IMG/VR virus record: IMGVR_UViG_3300027749_002876
Coordinates: 372,001 to 436,000 of that record
Source of the DNA: a virus
Direction: 5' to 3' (one strand)
Length of the DNA stretch: 64,000 nucleotides
Shown here: in pieces, positions 18,701 to 27,514 of the stretch
Position numbering within the stretch: the first letter of the stretch is position 1
Layout of the letters: the number at the start of each line of letters is the position of its first letter
Translations under genes and position numbers: made by a program
The notes under the pieces: generated by a model
Databases searched by the model: none
What the model saw: the letters and a program-made list of their open reading frames with translations, nothing else
What the model was told of the DNA's origin: nothing

Positions 18701-21091
18701 ACTGGTAATTATTATTTAGGTATGTGGACTGCTACTAGTGGTAACTTACAAAACTATGCAAACTCTGTGTTTGTAGCTAATGTAAGTAACGGAGCTATTA
18801 CAGCGACAACATTTGTTGGTGCACTAAGTGGTGCGGCAACTAGTGCTACAACAGCAGGTACAGTAACAACTGCGGCTCAACCTAATATTACGAGTGTTGG
18901 TACACTAACATCATTGGGTGTTAACGGTACTATTACAGCAGTTGCATTGACAGCTAATACAGGTGTTATTACTGGTAATGCTAACGGTATCTCAAGTGTT
19001 CAGGCAGCTAACATTGTTGGTACTACATTAGGTGCAACAGTTGTTACTTCAAGTTTAACAGCAGTTGGTACACTAACAAGTTTATCAATCTCTGGCAACG
19101 CAAACATTGGTAACATTGGTACAACATTAATCACTGCTACAGGTAATATCACTGGTGCTAACTTAGTAACAGGTGGTATACTAACAGTTACAGGTAATGC
19201 TACTGTTGGTAACTTGATTACTGCAGGTGGCTCTGGTGGTAACATTAGTAACGCTAACGTAATTTCTGCTAACTATTTCACTGGTACATTAACTACTGCG
19301 GCTCAACCCAACGTTACAAGCTTAGGCACATTAAGTACATTAAGTGTATCAGGTAATGCAACAGTTGGTAATTTAATAGGACCATATGCTAGTGGTAATA
19401 GTAATATTTCTATTACGTCTAATGCAAATATAACAATGTTTGTTGCAGGTAATGCAACAGCAAGGGCAGTATTTACTACAACTGGTGCAAATATAGCAGG
19501 TACATTAAGCGTATCAGGTAATGCAACAGTTGGTAATTTAATAGGCCCACTAGCTAATGGTAACAGTAATGTAAATATAGCTACAGCGAACGGAAATGTA
19601 ACTGTTACTGCTGTGGGTAACACAACAATGACTATCACTGGTACTGGTGCTAATATAGCAGGTACATTAAGCGTATCAGGAAACGGAACATTTGGTAACA
19701 TAAATGCAGGAAACTTATTAACAGCAAGTTATACAACTGCTGTATTAACTACAGGTGCTCAGCCAAATATCACATCAGTGGGTACATTAGCAAGCTTAAG
19801 TGTATCAGGAAACGGAACATTTGGTAATTTAATAGGTTCATATGCTAATGGTAACAGTAATGTAAATATTCCATCAAGTAACGGCAATGTTAATATTAGT
19901 GCAGTAGGTGTTGCTAACGTATTGGTAGTTACTGGTACTGGCGCTAATGTTAATGGTACACTAAGCGTATCAGGTAATGCCGCGTTCGCTAATCTTACAT
20001 CAAATGGAACCGGTGGCAATATCACTGGTGCTAATGTAATCTCTGCTAATACTGTAAGCGTATCAGGTAATGCTACTATTGGTAATATTATATCAAGTGG
20101 AAGTGGTGGTAACATGACCGGTGGTAATGTAATTTCTGCTAATACATTCAGTGCAAGTGGTAATATTACTGCTAACTTCTATATTGGTAATGGTAGTCAG
20201 TTAACTGGATTAAGCACAGCAGGTGTATCAAATGGTAATAGTAATGTAAATATTGCAACTGCAAACGGCAATGTAACTATTGCGTCTGCAGGCAACACAA
20301 CACTAACAATAACTGGTACTGGTGCTAATGTAGCAGGTACATTAAGTGTATCTGGTAATGCTACCGTTGGTAACATAAATGCAGGAAACTTATTAACAGC
20401 AAGTTATACAACTGCTGTATTAACAACAGGTGCTCAACCAAATATAACAAGTATTGGTACGTTAACCAGTGTTTCTGTATCAGGTAATGCTAACATTGGT
20501 AATTTAAATTCTGCTGGTAGAATAACAGGTGTAGATAATTTAATTGTTGGATCTAGTGGTGGCGAAGGTGGTCAAATAGTATTAGGTTATGTTGGTATTA
20601 ATAATATTACCGGTCAAGCAAATAGTACTTGGAATTTAGATGTTGATGGTTCAAACAACTATAGGTTATTCAGTCAAAATGCAACGGGTGTAGTAAGTGG
20701 CATAGCAATGACTGGCTATTCTGCAAACAACAATATATTGTTTGGAAATTCAATTGCCGCACCTAATGTTAACTTTACTGCATACAAAGAAACAGTAGTT
20801 GCAGGCGGTAACACAAGTACAAGTATTAGTCCTAACGTAGCTGCAGGTACTATTTTTAACTATACAGCTAATAGTAATTTTACTTTTAGCACATTAACTA
20901 ATGCAGTTGCAGGTAGTTCAGCAGTGGTAATTATTACACAAGATGCTACTGGAAGTAGATTGTTAACAAGTACTATGAAGTTTGCTGGTAATAGTAAAAC
21001 TTTAAGTACTGCGGCATCTAGTATTGATATTATTACTGTGTTCTATGATGGTGCTACTTACTATGCCACATTGACTAAAGGATACGCATAA
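15722..21091 (+). CDS. Giant repetitive tail fibre protein (1789 aa)
   Basis: This is the longest gene in the window. Its N-terminus is paralogous to that of the 888-aa fibre. The body is hundreds of SVSGNA / GNITGANVISANT / TTAAQPNITS-type repeats. The shared non-repetitive module is at residues about 495-690 (nt 17210-17790). The C-terminal 170 residues (DNLIVGSSGGEGGQIVLGYVG onward) are non-repetitive and probably form the distal knob or a folding domain. Its stop overlaps the start of the next gene (TAATG), so the two are translationally coupled. Confidence 0.85.
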   Translation: MAITKLQPFNLDTTANYTFANVTATNANLGNAATANFFIGSGNNLSNIQGANVTGAVSSATTAATVTTNAQPNITSTGTLTSLSVSGNANIGNLSVSGVVNSNLIPVGNGVQSLGNATNQWSNLFLTGNTIYLGNATISSNATTIVLTNPGGGQTVFAGNTGNSDISGQTLSITGNARLGNIISSGGNITGANVISANLFTGTLTTGPQPNITSTGTLSSLSVSGTSNLGAVGNVTITGGSSGQVLSTNGSGGLSFISVSSAGVSNGNSNVNIATANGNVTITSASNTTMTITGTGANVSGTLSVSGNATIGNIILSGTGGNITGANVISANLFTGTLTTAAQPNITSVGTLASLSVTGNGVFGNVNAGNLLTANYSTAVITTGAQPNITSTGTLSSLSVSGNANIGNIGTAGLITATGNLNAGNIITGGVVSATGNGTFGNVSATNHTGTTVSVTGNVTGGNLTTGGIVSSTGTGDSAFSGNINMNGKWVGNIGYAVANTDAASKLYVDTMISSGISYHAPVNVATTTTLAIATGGTVTYNNGTAGVGANLVTTGTYLNIDSANVQTVGTRILVKNEANAAWNGVYTYANTTTIVRSTDTDEYGPDSTTQLSVNDYFFTTGGVVNEGVAFIVSAPTGTITFGTSLITFSTFSTSQVYDAGTGIAITGTTISANASQTQITAVGTLTSLSISGNANIGNIGTGIITATGNANVGNIGAAAGVFTTVAGSLVTAAQPNITSLGTITSLSISGNANIGNIGTAGLITATGNIQGGNLVTGGVLSVTGNANVGNIGAAAGVFTTVAGSLTTAAQPNITSTGTLTSVSVSGNANIGNIGTGGLITATGNLNAGNIITGGIVSATGNVTANFFIGNGSALTGLSTAGVSNGNSNVNIPSANGNVNLSSAGIANVLVVTGTGSNIAGTLSVSGNATIGNIVSSGTGGNISGANVISANILVSNIATGTAPFTVTSTTVVPNLYVARANVSDYDVVTASTTGNYYLGMWTATSGNLQNYANSVFVANVSNGAITATTFVGALSGAATSATTAGTVTTAAQPNITSVGTLTSLGVNGTITAVALTANTGVITGNANGISSVQAANIVGTTLGATVVTSSLTAVGTLTSLSISGNANIGNIGTTLITATGNITGANLVTGGILTVTGNATVGNLITAGGSGGNISNANVISANYFTGTLTTAAQPNVTSLGTLSTLSVSGNATVGNLIGPYASGNSNISITSNANITMFVAGNATARAVFTTTGANIAGTLSVSGNATVGNLIGPLANGNSNVNIATANGNVTVTAVGNTTMTITGTGANIAGTLSVSGNGTFGNINAGNLLTASYTTAVLTTGAQPNITSVGTLASLSVSGNGTFGNLIGSYANGNSNVNIPSSNGNVNISAVGVANVLVVTGTGANVNGTLSVSGNAAFANLTSNGTGGNITGANVISANTVSVSGNATIGNIISSGSGGNMTGGNVISANTFSASGNITANFYIGNGSQLTGLSTAGVSNGNSNVNIATANGNVTIASAGNTTLTITGTGANVAGTLSVSGNATVGNINAGNLLTASYTTAVLTTGAQPNITSIGTLTSVSVSGNANIGNLNSAGRITGVDNLIVGSSGGEGGQIVLGYVGINNITGQANSTWNLDVDGSNNYRLFSQNATGVVSGIAMTGYSANNNILFGNSIAAPNVNFTAYKETVVAGGNTSTSISPNVAAGTIFNYTANSNFTFSTLTNAVAGSSAVVIITQDATGSRLLTSTMKFAGNSKTLSTAASSIDIITVFYDGATYYATLTKGYA
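17210..17790 (+). repeat. Fibre non-repetitive module, copy 3
   Basis: Third copy of the LYVDTM / NGVYTY / DEYGPDS module, in the 1789-aa fibre. Confidence 0.8.
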
Positions 21092-23088
21092 TGTTTAATG
21101 CCGCAGTTGGCGGATATATGTACGGTAGTTCATCCGCTGGAGGTACTGCCAACTATATTGAAGATGTGTTTAGCACATATCTTTACCAAACTAACGACTC
21201 TACACAAACAATTACTAACGGCATCAATTTATCTGCAAATGGTGGTTTGATGTGGTTTAAAACAAGAACGGATGGTACTCAATCTCATTCATGGGTTGAT
21301 AGTGCGCGTGGGAATAACGCTATTTATTCAGACCGAACTGTTGCTCAAGATGCTCTTAGAGTTAATGGTGGTGGGGCGGGTTCTATTACATTAAACACTA
21401 ATGGATTTACTTTTAGCGGTTCGGTTTTTGATAACTATGGAAATATAAATAGCGGAACTACAGGCCCTATGGTTTCATGGACATTCCGCAAGCAACCAAA
21501 GTTCTTTGATGTTGTGACATATACCGGCACGGGCGCAAATACAACTATTGCCCACAGTCTTGGAGCTGTCCCCGGTTGTATTATGGTAAAACGCACAGAT
21601 ACAACAGCAGATTGGGCTGTGTACCACAGTAGTTTAGCCAATACAGAATATCTTGTTTTAAATACTACAGCCGCCAAAGCAACGGGCGCAACATGGTGGA
21701 ACAGCACAACCCCAACAAGCTCAGTCTTTAGCGTAGGTACTAATTCAACTGTCAATGCTTCTGGCGGTACTTACGTCGCTTACCTATTTGCCGACAACGC
21801 AGGAGGCTTTGGTCTGACTGGTTCAGACAATGTGATTTCGTGTGGGTCTTATACGGGTAGCGATTCAACAGCTACAACTGTTACCCTTGGGTATGAACCC
21901 CAATGGATAATGATTAAAAGAGCCACAGGTGCTACAAGTGCTTACACAGGATGGGCTATTTTTGACAATATGCGTGGTATGCCGGTTTCTGGAAACGACA
22001 ATACACTATTAGCAAACACTTCCGATGCAGAAAATCCAGCTACAGCAAATGGCGCTTTTGTTTCTCCAACTGCAACAGGTTTTACATTAAATGTACCGAG
22101 TTCAAATTTAACCAACACTACAGAAACATTCATCTACATAGCCATACGCCGTGGCCCAATGAAAGTGCCTACAGTGGGTACGAGTGTGTTTAGTCCTCAA
22201 TACAATGCTTCAGGTGCAACGGGCACCGCAATTACAACTAACTTCCCAGTTGATATGCAGATGCAGGCGTATCCGCCCGGAGATGGTTTTAACTCTTCTG
22301 TTAACGACCGTTTGCGTGGGGTTAGTACAACTGCAACCCAATCAACAAAACAGTTGGTTACATCTGCAACTACCGCTGAAGATTCTCCAAATAGTACAAT
22401 GACAAACTTTTGGAATAGCACGGGATTTTTAAAGCCACAATATTACAACGGCGTACCGTACATAAGTTGGAACTTTCAACGCGCCCCCAGCTTCTTTGAT
22501 GAGGTTTGCTATACAGGAAACGGCCCGGGTACTCAGGCTGTTAGCCATAACCTTGGTGTAGTACCAGAATTGGTTATTACCAAAGTCCGAAGTGCCAATA
22601 TTGGGTGGACGGTGTTCCAAGGAAGCACTACTTCTATGACTGGATTTTTGCAACTTAACACCAATAGTGCCGCAGGCGGAGATACGTTAAATTTAAGCTC
22701 TACAACCATCACGGTTAACAGCACCATTGGTAATGGCATGAATGCCAATGGGTCTACATACGTCACCTATCTTTTTGCAACCTGCGCTGGGGTATCCAAA
22801 GTAGGAAGATATACAGGCACAGGAGCAACACAAACCATCTCTTGCGGGTTTGCAGGCGGTGCCAGATTTGTTTTAGTAAAGCGCACTGACTCAACCGGTG
22901 ATTGGTATGTCTGGGACACAGCTCGTGGTATGGTTTCTGGTACTGACCCATCATTGCTTTTGAACAGCACAGCCGCTGAAGTTAACGCAAACAGCATCTA
23001 CACCGCAACAGGTGGCTTTCAAATTGTCAGCACAGCAGCCGGTATTAATGCTTCCGGCGGTACTTATATCTTCTTAGCAATTGCTTAA
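21091..23088 (+). CDS. Receptor-binding / fibre-associated protein with internal duplication (665 aa)
   Basis: The protein has two similar halves. Each has a WNFQRAPSFFDEV or WTFRKQPKFFDVV segment, then YTG(T/N)G, HSLGAVPG or HNLGVVPE, a KRTD or KVRS segment, W.VY or WTVF, and a final ASGGTYVAYLFA-type strand. This is the architecture of a phage fibre family often listed under DUF7483. Base composition differs from the flanking fibres (more GC-rich codons and few repeats), suggesting separate acquisition. Its start overlaps the 1789-aa gene stop by 1 nt. It may be the adhesin carried by the giant fibre. Confidence 0.7.
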   Translation: MFNAAVGGYMYGSSSAGGTANYIEDVFSTYLYQTNDSTQTITNGINLSANGGLMWFKTRTDGTQSHSWVDSARGNNAIYSDRTVAQDALRVNGGGAGSITLNTNGFTFSGSVFDNYGNINSGTTGPMVSWTFRKQPKFFDVVTYTGTGANTTIAHSLGAVPGCIMVKRTDTTADWAVYHSSLANTEYLVLNTTAAKATGATWWNSTTPTSSVFSVGTNSTVNASGGTYVAYLFADNAGGFGLTGSDNVISCGSYTGSDSTATTVTLGYEPQWIMIKRATGATSAYTGWAIFDNMRGMPVSGNDNTLLANTSDAENPATANGAFVSPTATGFTLNVPSSNLTNTTETFIYIAIRRGPMKVPTVGTSVFSPQYNASGATGTAITTNFPVDMQMQAYPPGDGFNSSVNDRLRGVSTTATQSTKQLVTSATTAEDSPNSTMTNFWNSTGFLKPQYYNGVPYISWNFQRAPSFFDEVCYTGNGPGTQAVSHNLGVVPELVITKVRSANIGWTVFQGSTTSMTGFLQLNTNSAAGGDTLNLSSTTITVNSTIGNGMNANGSTYVTYLFATCAGVSKVGRYTGTGATQTISCGFAGGARFVLVKRTDSTGDWYVWDTARGMVSGTDPSLLLNSTAAEVNANSIYTATGGFQIVSTAAGINASGGTYIFLAIA

Positions 23089-23097
23089 AGGAAAATC

Positions 23098-23544
23098 ATG
23101 CAAATACGAATTAGAGAAACAGGAACAGTAATGTACGAAAATGAATTTCGTACATATATAAGAGACAACAACGGCCCTACTTGGGAGTTAACAACAACAC
23201 AGATTATAGAAAGTTTGGATGCCGATGTAGTTTTAGAAGGACCACAAGCACAACCAACACGCTATCAAATAGCATTTGCTGATGGTGTTCAAGAGATCAA
23301 TGGTCAATGGTTCACAAAATACAGTGTTGCTGATATGGGACAAGAAGCAAAAGATGCTTTAGATGCTAGCCAATCTAAATCTGTACGTGATAATCGTAAT
23401 CAATTGTTAAAAGATTGTGATTGGACACAATTAGCTGACAGCACCGCAGATAAAACTGCATGGGCTATATATCGTCAATCGTTACGTGATGTACCATCAC
23501 AATCAGGATTTCCTTGGGAAATCATTTGGCCTACACAACCTTAA
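23098..23544 (+). CDS. Tail fibre assembly chaperone-like protein (148 aa)
   Basis: The C-terminal part (residues about 95-148: RNQLLKDCDWTQLADST, WAIYRQSLRDVPSQ, GFPWEIIWP) matches the phage tail assembly chaperone family often found at the end of fibre genes or next to them. It lies 9 nt behind the 665-aa adhesin-like gene with the ribosome binding site AAAGGAAAA. It probably helps fold or attach that fibre. It could alternatively be a small virion protein. Confidence 0.7.
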   Translation: MQIRIRETGTVMYENEFRTYIRDNNGPTWELTTTQIIESLDADVVLEGPQAQPTRYQIAFADGVQEINGQWFTKYSVADMGQEAKDALDASQSKSVRDNRNQLLKDCDWTQLADSTADKTAWAIYRQSLRDVPSQSGFPWEIIWPTQP

Positions 23545-23552
23545 AAACGATT

Positions 23553-23669
23553 ATGACAACACTAACAGGAATAACCATAACAGCTGGTCCCAGTCAAGGA
23601 GTATTAATAACAGGTGGTACCGGTGCTACGTATCCTTTCGAAGTTAAAGTTAATAATTGGACTAGATAG
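23553..23669 (+). CDS. Tiny ORF (38 aa) ending in a terminator
   Basis: ATG at 23553 starts a 38-residue, Gly/Thr-rich product (MTTLTGITITAGPSQGVLIT and on). Its last codons lie inside the 12-bp terminator stem. The ribosome binding site is weak. The composition fits a structural peptide; there is no family match that I know. Confidence 0.4.
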   Translation: MTTLTGITITAGPSQGVLITGGTGATYPFEVKVNNWTR

Positions 23670-23683
23670 TCCAATTATTTTGT
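23652..23683 (+). terminator. Rho-independent terminator
   Basis: A perfect 12-bp stem (AATAATTGGACT with AGTCCAATTATT), a 4-nt loop and a following TT-rich tract close the adhesin/chaperone transcript. The stem overlaps the stop codon of the 38-aa ORF. Confidence 0.75.
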
Positions 23684-23769
23684 GCTATATCGGGGCAAAA
23701 ATGTCATCGTAACACTCAAATTTTCCTGTTATTTTAATAATCCTAAACACAATAAGATTAAAAAAATGA

Positions 23770-23775
23770 TAAATA
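23770..23775 (+). promoter_or_regulatory. TAAATA box (late promoter candidate)
   Basis: GATAAATAAT lies 45 nt upstream of the 1068-aa fibre ATG and just after a terminator, a sensible place for a new late promoter. Confidence 0.5.
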
Positions 23776-23820
23776 ATAGTAATATGTGGTAGAAAACTAC
23801 TTGAAACACCAGGAAGAAAA

Positions 23821-26800
23821 ATGAGTTTAATATTAAAACAAGAACCAGCAAATACTATATCAACTCCACCAGCCGGAAAAAGTACGCTATTTATTACTGA
23901 TACCAGCACGATGGCAGTTAAAAACCCAAGTGGGGATGTAACATATTTCCCAACTGTTCAGGGTTCAAATACACAGGTCTTTTTCAATGACAACGGTAGT
24001 ATTAACGGCAATGCTAGCTTAGTCTTTAATAAGACTACTGGCACAATGACTGTTGCTAATTTATCAGTAACCGGTACATTGAATGCAGGAGATATCAGCG
24101 TTTCATCTATTGCTAACGGTACAAGTAATGTTGATATCATTGGTATAAGCGGCAATGTAACAACAAGCGTAGCTGGTGTCGCAAATGTATTAGTTGTAAC
24201 TAGTACTGGGGCAAACATTACAGGTACACTAAGTGCTAGTGGTAACGTTACAGCACCAAACTTTATTGGTAACATTACTGGTAATATTTCAGGAAATGCT
24301 GTAACAGCAGGTACAGTAACAACTAATGCACAACCTAACATTACAAGTACAGGCACATTAACAAGTTTAAGTTCTAGTGGTAACATCACTGGTGGTAACT
24401 TAGTAACTGCTGGTAACGTAAACGCATCTATTATTGTAAATGGTGGCACAGGCGTCTATATGGCTGCTGGTCCTGCAGGATACATTAATTTCTTCACTAC
24501 TGGTGGCGACAAAGCCACTATCACTGATGCTGGTAACATCGCAGCCAGTAACTTGATTGCAAATAGCACAATTTTTGCAGTAACGGCTAATATTTCCGGT
24601 AACGTAAATGCAGGTAATGTAGCAGCCACAACATTCACTGGAGCATTATCAGGTGCGGCTACAAGTGCTACTACAGCAGGTACCGTTACAACTGCGGCTC
24701 AACCTAACATCACATCAGTTGGTACATTAACAAGTGTTTCTTCCTCAGGTAATGTAACAGGTGCTAATTTAATAACAGGTGGTATTGTAAGTGCTACAGG
24801 TAATGTTACTGCTAGCTTCTTTATTGGTAACGGTAGTCAGTTAACTGGATTAAATTCAGCAGGGGTATCAAATGGTAATAGTAATGTAAATATAGCTACT
24901 GCTAATGGTAATGTAACTATTGCCGCAGTTGGTAATACAACAATGACTATTACTGGTACTGGTGCAAATATATCAGGTACACTAAGTGCAACCAGTAATA
25001 TTACTGGTGGCAATTTAATAGTCAACAATCTAACTTCTACCCGTGTCCCGTATGTAGGTACAAGTAAACAACTCACTGATACTGCCAGTTTGGTATGGGA
25101 CAATCCAAATCAAGTATTAAAAGTAGGTGCAGGTGCTACTGAAATTGGCGGAGATGCGGGTTTTGGTTATCTCTCTACAAAAAATATAACTGCATCAGGT
25201 AATGCCAACATCGGCAATATTGGTACAGCAATATTAGTTGCAACTGGAACAGGTAGTTTTGGTGGCAATGTTAACTTAAATAGCTTTAACATTATAAGTC
25301 TCGCAACACCAGTTAATGATACTGATGCGGCAACAAAAGCATATGTAGATACAGTAGCACAAGGTCTTGATACTAAGGCTAGCGTTGTAGCCGCAACTAC
25401 AGTTAATATTACATTAACCGGCGCACAAACTATTGATGGTATATCTATTGTAGCCGGTAATAGAGTATTAGTTAAAAATCAATCAGCTCCTGCAGAAAAC
25501 GGGTTATATTTATGTGCCGCAGGTTCATGGACACGAACACCAGATATGGATAACTGGACAGAAGTTCCAGGAGCATATGTATTTGTTGAAACAGGAACCA
25601 CACAAGCAGACACTGGTTGGGTATGTACTTCAAATGCAGGCGGTACAATTGGTGTAACCGCAATGACTTGGGCACAGTTCAGTGGCGCAGGTAGTTACAC
25701 AGCAGGAACAGGACTAACATTAACTGGTACTGTTTTTAGTGCAAATGCAAGTCAAACACAAATTACAGCAGTTGGTACACTAACTAGTTTATCAGTAAGT
25801 GGTAATATCAATGCTGGTAACGTAACTGCCACCACGTTCACCGGTGCATTGACAGGTCTTGCGTCTAGTGCTACTATAGCGGCATCAGCAAACAGTGTAG
25901 CCGGCGCTAATGTATCCGGCGCAGTAGCATTCGCAACTACAGCCAATGCAGTAGCAGGTGGTAATGTCTCAGGTGCAGTCGCATTTGCAACAACTGCTAA
26001 TAGTGTAGCAGGTGCTAACGTATCTGGTACAGTGTCTAGTGCTACAAGTTCTACAACAGCCGGTACCGTAACAACTGCGGCTCAAGGTAACATTACATCA
26101 GTTGGTACATTAACAAGTTTAAGTGTATCAGGTAATATCACTGCCGGTAATATAAGTGCTACAAATCATACTGGTACAACATCAAATATTACTGGTCAAT
26201 ACATAACTACACTAGCTACAGGTACAGCACCGTTTGTTGTTACATCTACTACACAAGTTGCTAACTTAAATGTTGCTTCTGCGGGTCTTGCTACATTCGC
26301 AACAACAGCCAATGCAGTAGCAGGTGGTAATGTTTCAGGTGCAGTCGCATTTGCAACAACAGCCAATGCAGTAGCAGGTGGTAATGTTTCAGGTGCAGTC
26401 GCATTTGCAACAACAGCCAATAGTGTAGCAGGTGCAAATGTATCGGGTACTGTATCTAGTGCCACAAATGCAACCACAGCAGGTACAGTAACTACTGCGG
26501 CACAAGGTAACATTACAAGTGTTGGTACACTAAGTTCATTAAGTGTAAGTGGTCAAATAACAAATGCTAACATCACAACCGGCGGTTCTGGTACAGCAGG
26601 TAACTTAACAGGTAACTGGACATTAAGTTCAGGATCAAGACTACAAGCAACTTATGCTGACTTGGCAGAAAAATATGTTGCTGACGCAGAGTACACACCC
26701 GGTACAGTATTAATATTTGGTGGTGATAAAGAAGTCACACTAGCTAATCTATTTGACAGTACACGTGTAGCAGGGGTTGTAACAACAAATCCAGCTTATA

Positions 26801-27027
26801 TTATGAATAGTGCATGTGAAGGTGAACATGTTGTTAACATTGCTCTGCAAGGTCGTGTGCCAGTTAAAGTACAAGGTCCTGTTTACAAAGGTGACTTACT
26901 AGTATCAAGTACTAATGGACATGCTACTGCTAATAATATAGCACGTGCGGGTACTATCATTGGTAAATCACTAGAAAACTTCAATGGTGAATCGGGTATC
27001 ATTGAAGTAGCGGTAGGACGATTCTAA
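23821..27027 (+). CDS. Repetitive tail fibre protein with C-terminal autoproteolytic/chaperone-like domain (1068 aa)
   Basis: N-terminal residues 1-45 (MSLILKQEPANTISTPPAGK) differ from the other fibres. Repeats follow, then a divergent copy of the AATKAYVDTV / NRVLVKNQ.APAENGLY module at residues about 500-645. The C-terminal 140 residues (QATYADLAEKYVADAEYTPG, RVAGVVTTNPAYIMN, LQGRVPVKVQGPVYKGDLL) resemble the C-terminal domain found on many T4-like fibres and often linked to the peptidase G2/IMC class. That domain may assist trimerisation and be cleaved. The ribosome binding site is AGGAAG. Confidence 0.8.
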   Translation: MSLILKQEPANTISTPPAGKSTLFITDTSTMAVKNPSGDVTYFPTVQGSNTQVFFNDNGSINGNASLVFNKTTGTMTVANLSVTGTLNAGDISVSSIANGTSNVDIIGISGNVTTSVAGVANVLVVTSTGANITGTLSASGNVTAPNFIGNITGNISGNAVTAGTVTTNAQPNITSTGTLTSLSSSGNITGGNLVTAGNVNASIIVNGGTGVYMAAGPAGYINFFTTGGDKATITDAGNIAASNLIANSTIFAVTANISGNVNAGNVAATTFTGALSGAATSATTAGTVTTAAQPNITSVGTLTSVSSSGNVTGANLITGGIVSATGNVTASFFIGNGSQLTGLNSAGVSNGNSNVNIATANGNVTIAAVGNTTMTITGTGANISGTLSATSNITGGNLIVNNLTSTRVPYVGTSKQLTDTASLVWDNPNQVLKVGAGATEIGGDAGFGYLSTKNITASGNANIGNIGTAILVATGTGSFGGNVNLNSFNIISLATPVNDTDAATKAYVDTVAQGLDTKASVVAATTVNITLTGAQTIDGISIVAGNRVLVKNQSAPAENGLYLCAAGSWTRTPDMDNWTEVPGAYVFVETGTTQADTGWVCTSNAGGTIGVTAMTWAQFSGAGSYTAGTGLTLTGTVFSANASQTQITAVGTLTSLSVSGNINAGNVTATTFTGALTGLASSATIAASANSVAGANVSGAVAFATTANAVAGGNVSGAVAFATTANSVAGANVSGTVSSATSSTTAGTVTTAAQGNITSVGTLTSLSVSGNITAGNISATNHTGTTSNITGQYITTLATGTAPFVVTSTTQVANLNVASAGLATFATTANAVAGGNVSGAVAFATTANAVAGGNVSGAVAFATTANSVAGANVSGTVSSATNATTAGTVTTAAQGNITSVGTLSSLSVSGQITNANITTGGSGTAGNLTGNWTLSSGSRLQATYADLAEKYVADAEYTPGTVLIFGGDKEVTLANLFDSTRVAGVVTTNPAYIMNSACEGEHVVNIALQGRVPVKVQGPVYKGDLLVSSTNGHATANNIARAGTIIGKSLENFNGESGIIEVAVGRF
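26287..26448 (+). repeat. 54-bp tandem coding repeat
   Basis: Three consecutive 54-bp units encode FATTANAVAGGNVSGAVA-type segments. The 39 nt from GCAACAACAGCC onward are identical in units 26287-26340 and 26341-26394, and the third unit is diverged. Further related copies lie at about 25920-26030. Confidence 0.75.
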
Positions 27028-27038
27028 TACAATTTCAT

Positions 27039-27067
27039 ACTGTACTTGTTGTAATGATAAGTACAGT
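27039..27067. other. Hairpin in the junction before the RNR operon
   Basis: A 9-bp perfect inverted repeat (ACTGTACTT / AAGTACAGT) with an 11-nt loop lies between the last fibre stop and the next ATG (27071). There is no T tract, so it may be a weak terminator, a processing site or an operator. Confidence 0.4.
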
Positions 27068-27070
27068 GTG

Positions 27071-27514
27071 ATGAACGTATTTCAATTAAACTATGACACC
27101 AGACTCCAGTACTGGTATAATTTAAGACAAACTCTCCAAAATTCTAATATACAAACCCAATGTGTAGAAATAGACAAGTGGTGGCAATACGCACCATTGG
27201 TAACACATTACCTACATCCACATGAAATTGAATCATGGCCCGGTCCATGGGAATTAATTAACGATAACGAATATTGTCATTTGGCTAGAGGTTTGGGAAT
27301 GATATATACTCTATTACTATTGGGTATCACAGACATTGACTTTTGCTTAGGAAAAGACGATAATAGTGAAGACGTGGCATTAGTCATGGTCGACAACGCA
27401 AAATATCTGCTCAATTACTGGCCTGATACGGTCATAAGTAATAAACTAAAAGATTTTAAAATAGTACAAAAATTAGATTTACAAATAATAATTAAAAAAA
27501 TAGGCAACATATGA
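27071..27514 (+). CDS. Conserved phage protein of unknown function (147 aa)
   Basis: I chose ATG at 27071; a GTG one codon earlier also exists. The protein is Trp/Tyr-rich at its N-terminus (YDTRLQYWYNLRQTLQ) with a central block EYCHLARGLGMIYTLLLLGI and acidic segment GKDDNSEDVALV. No catalytic signature is clear to me. Its stop overlaps the nrdA start (ATGA), so it is the first gene of the RNR operon and translationally coupled to it. Confidence 0.65.
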   Translation: MNVFQLNYDTRLQYWYNLRQTLQNSNIQTQCVEIDKWWQYAPLVTHYLHPHEIESWPGPWELINDNEYCHLARGLGMIYTLLLLGITDIDFCLGKDDNSEDVALVMVDNAKYLLNYWPDTVISNKLKDFKIVQKLDLQIIIKKIGNI

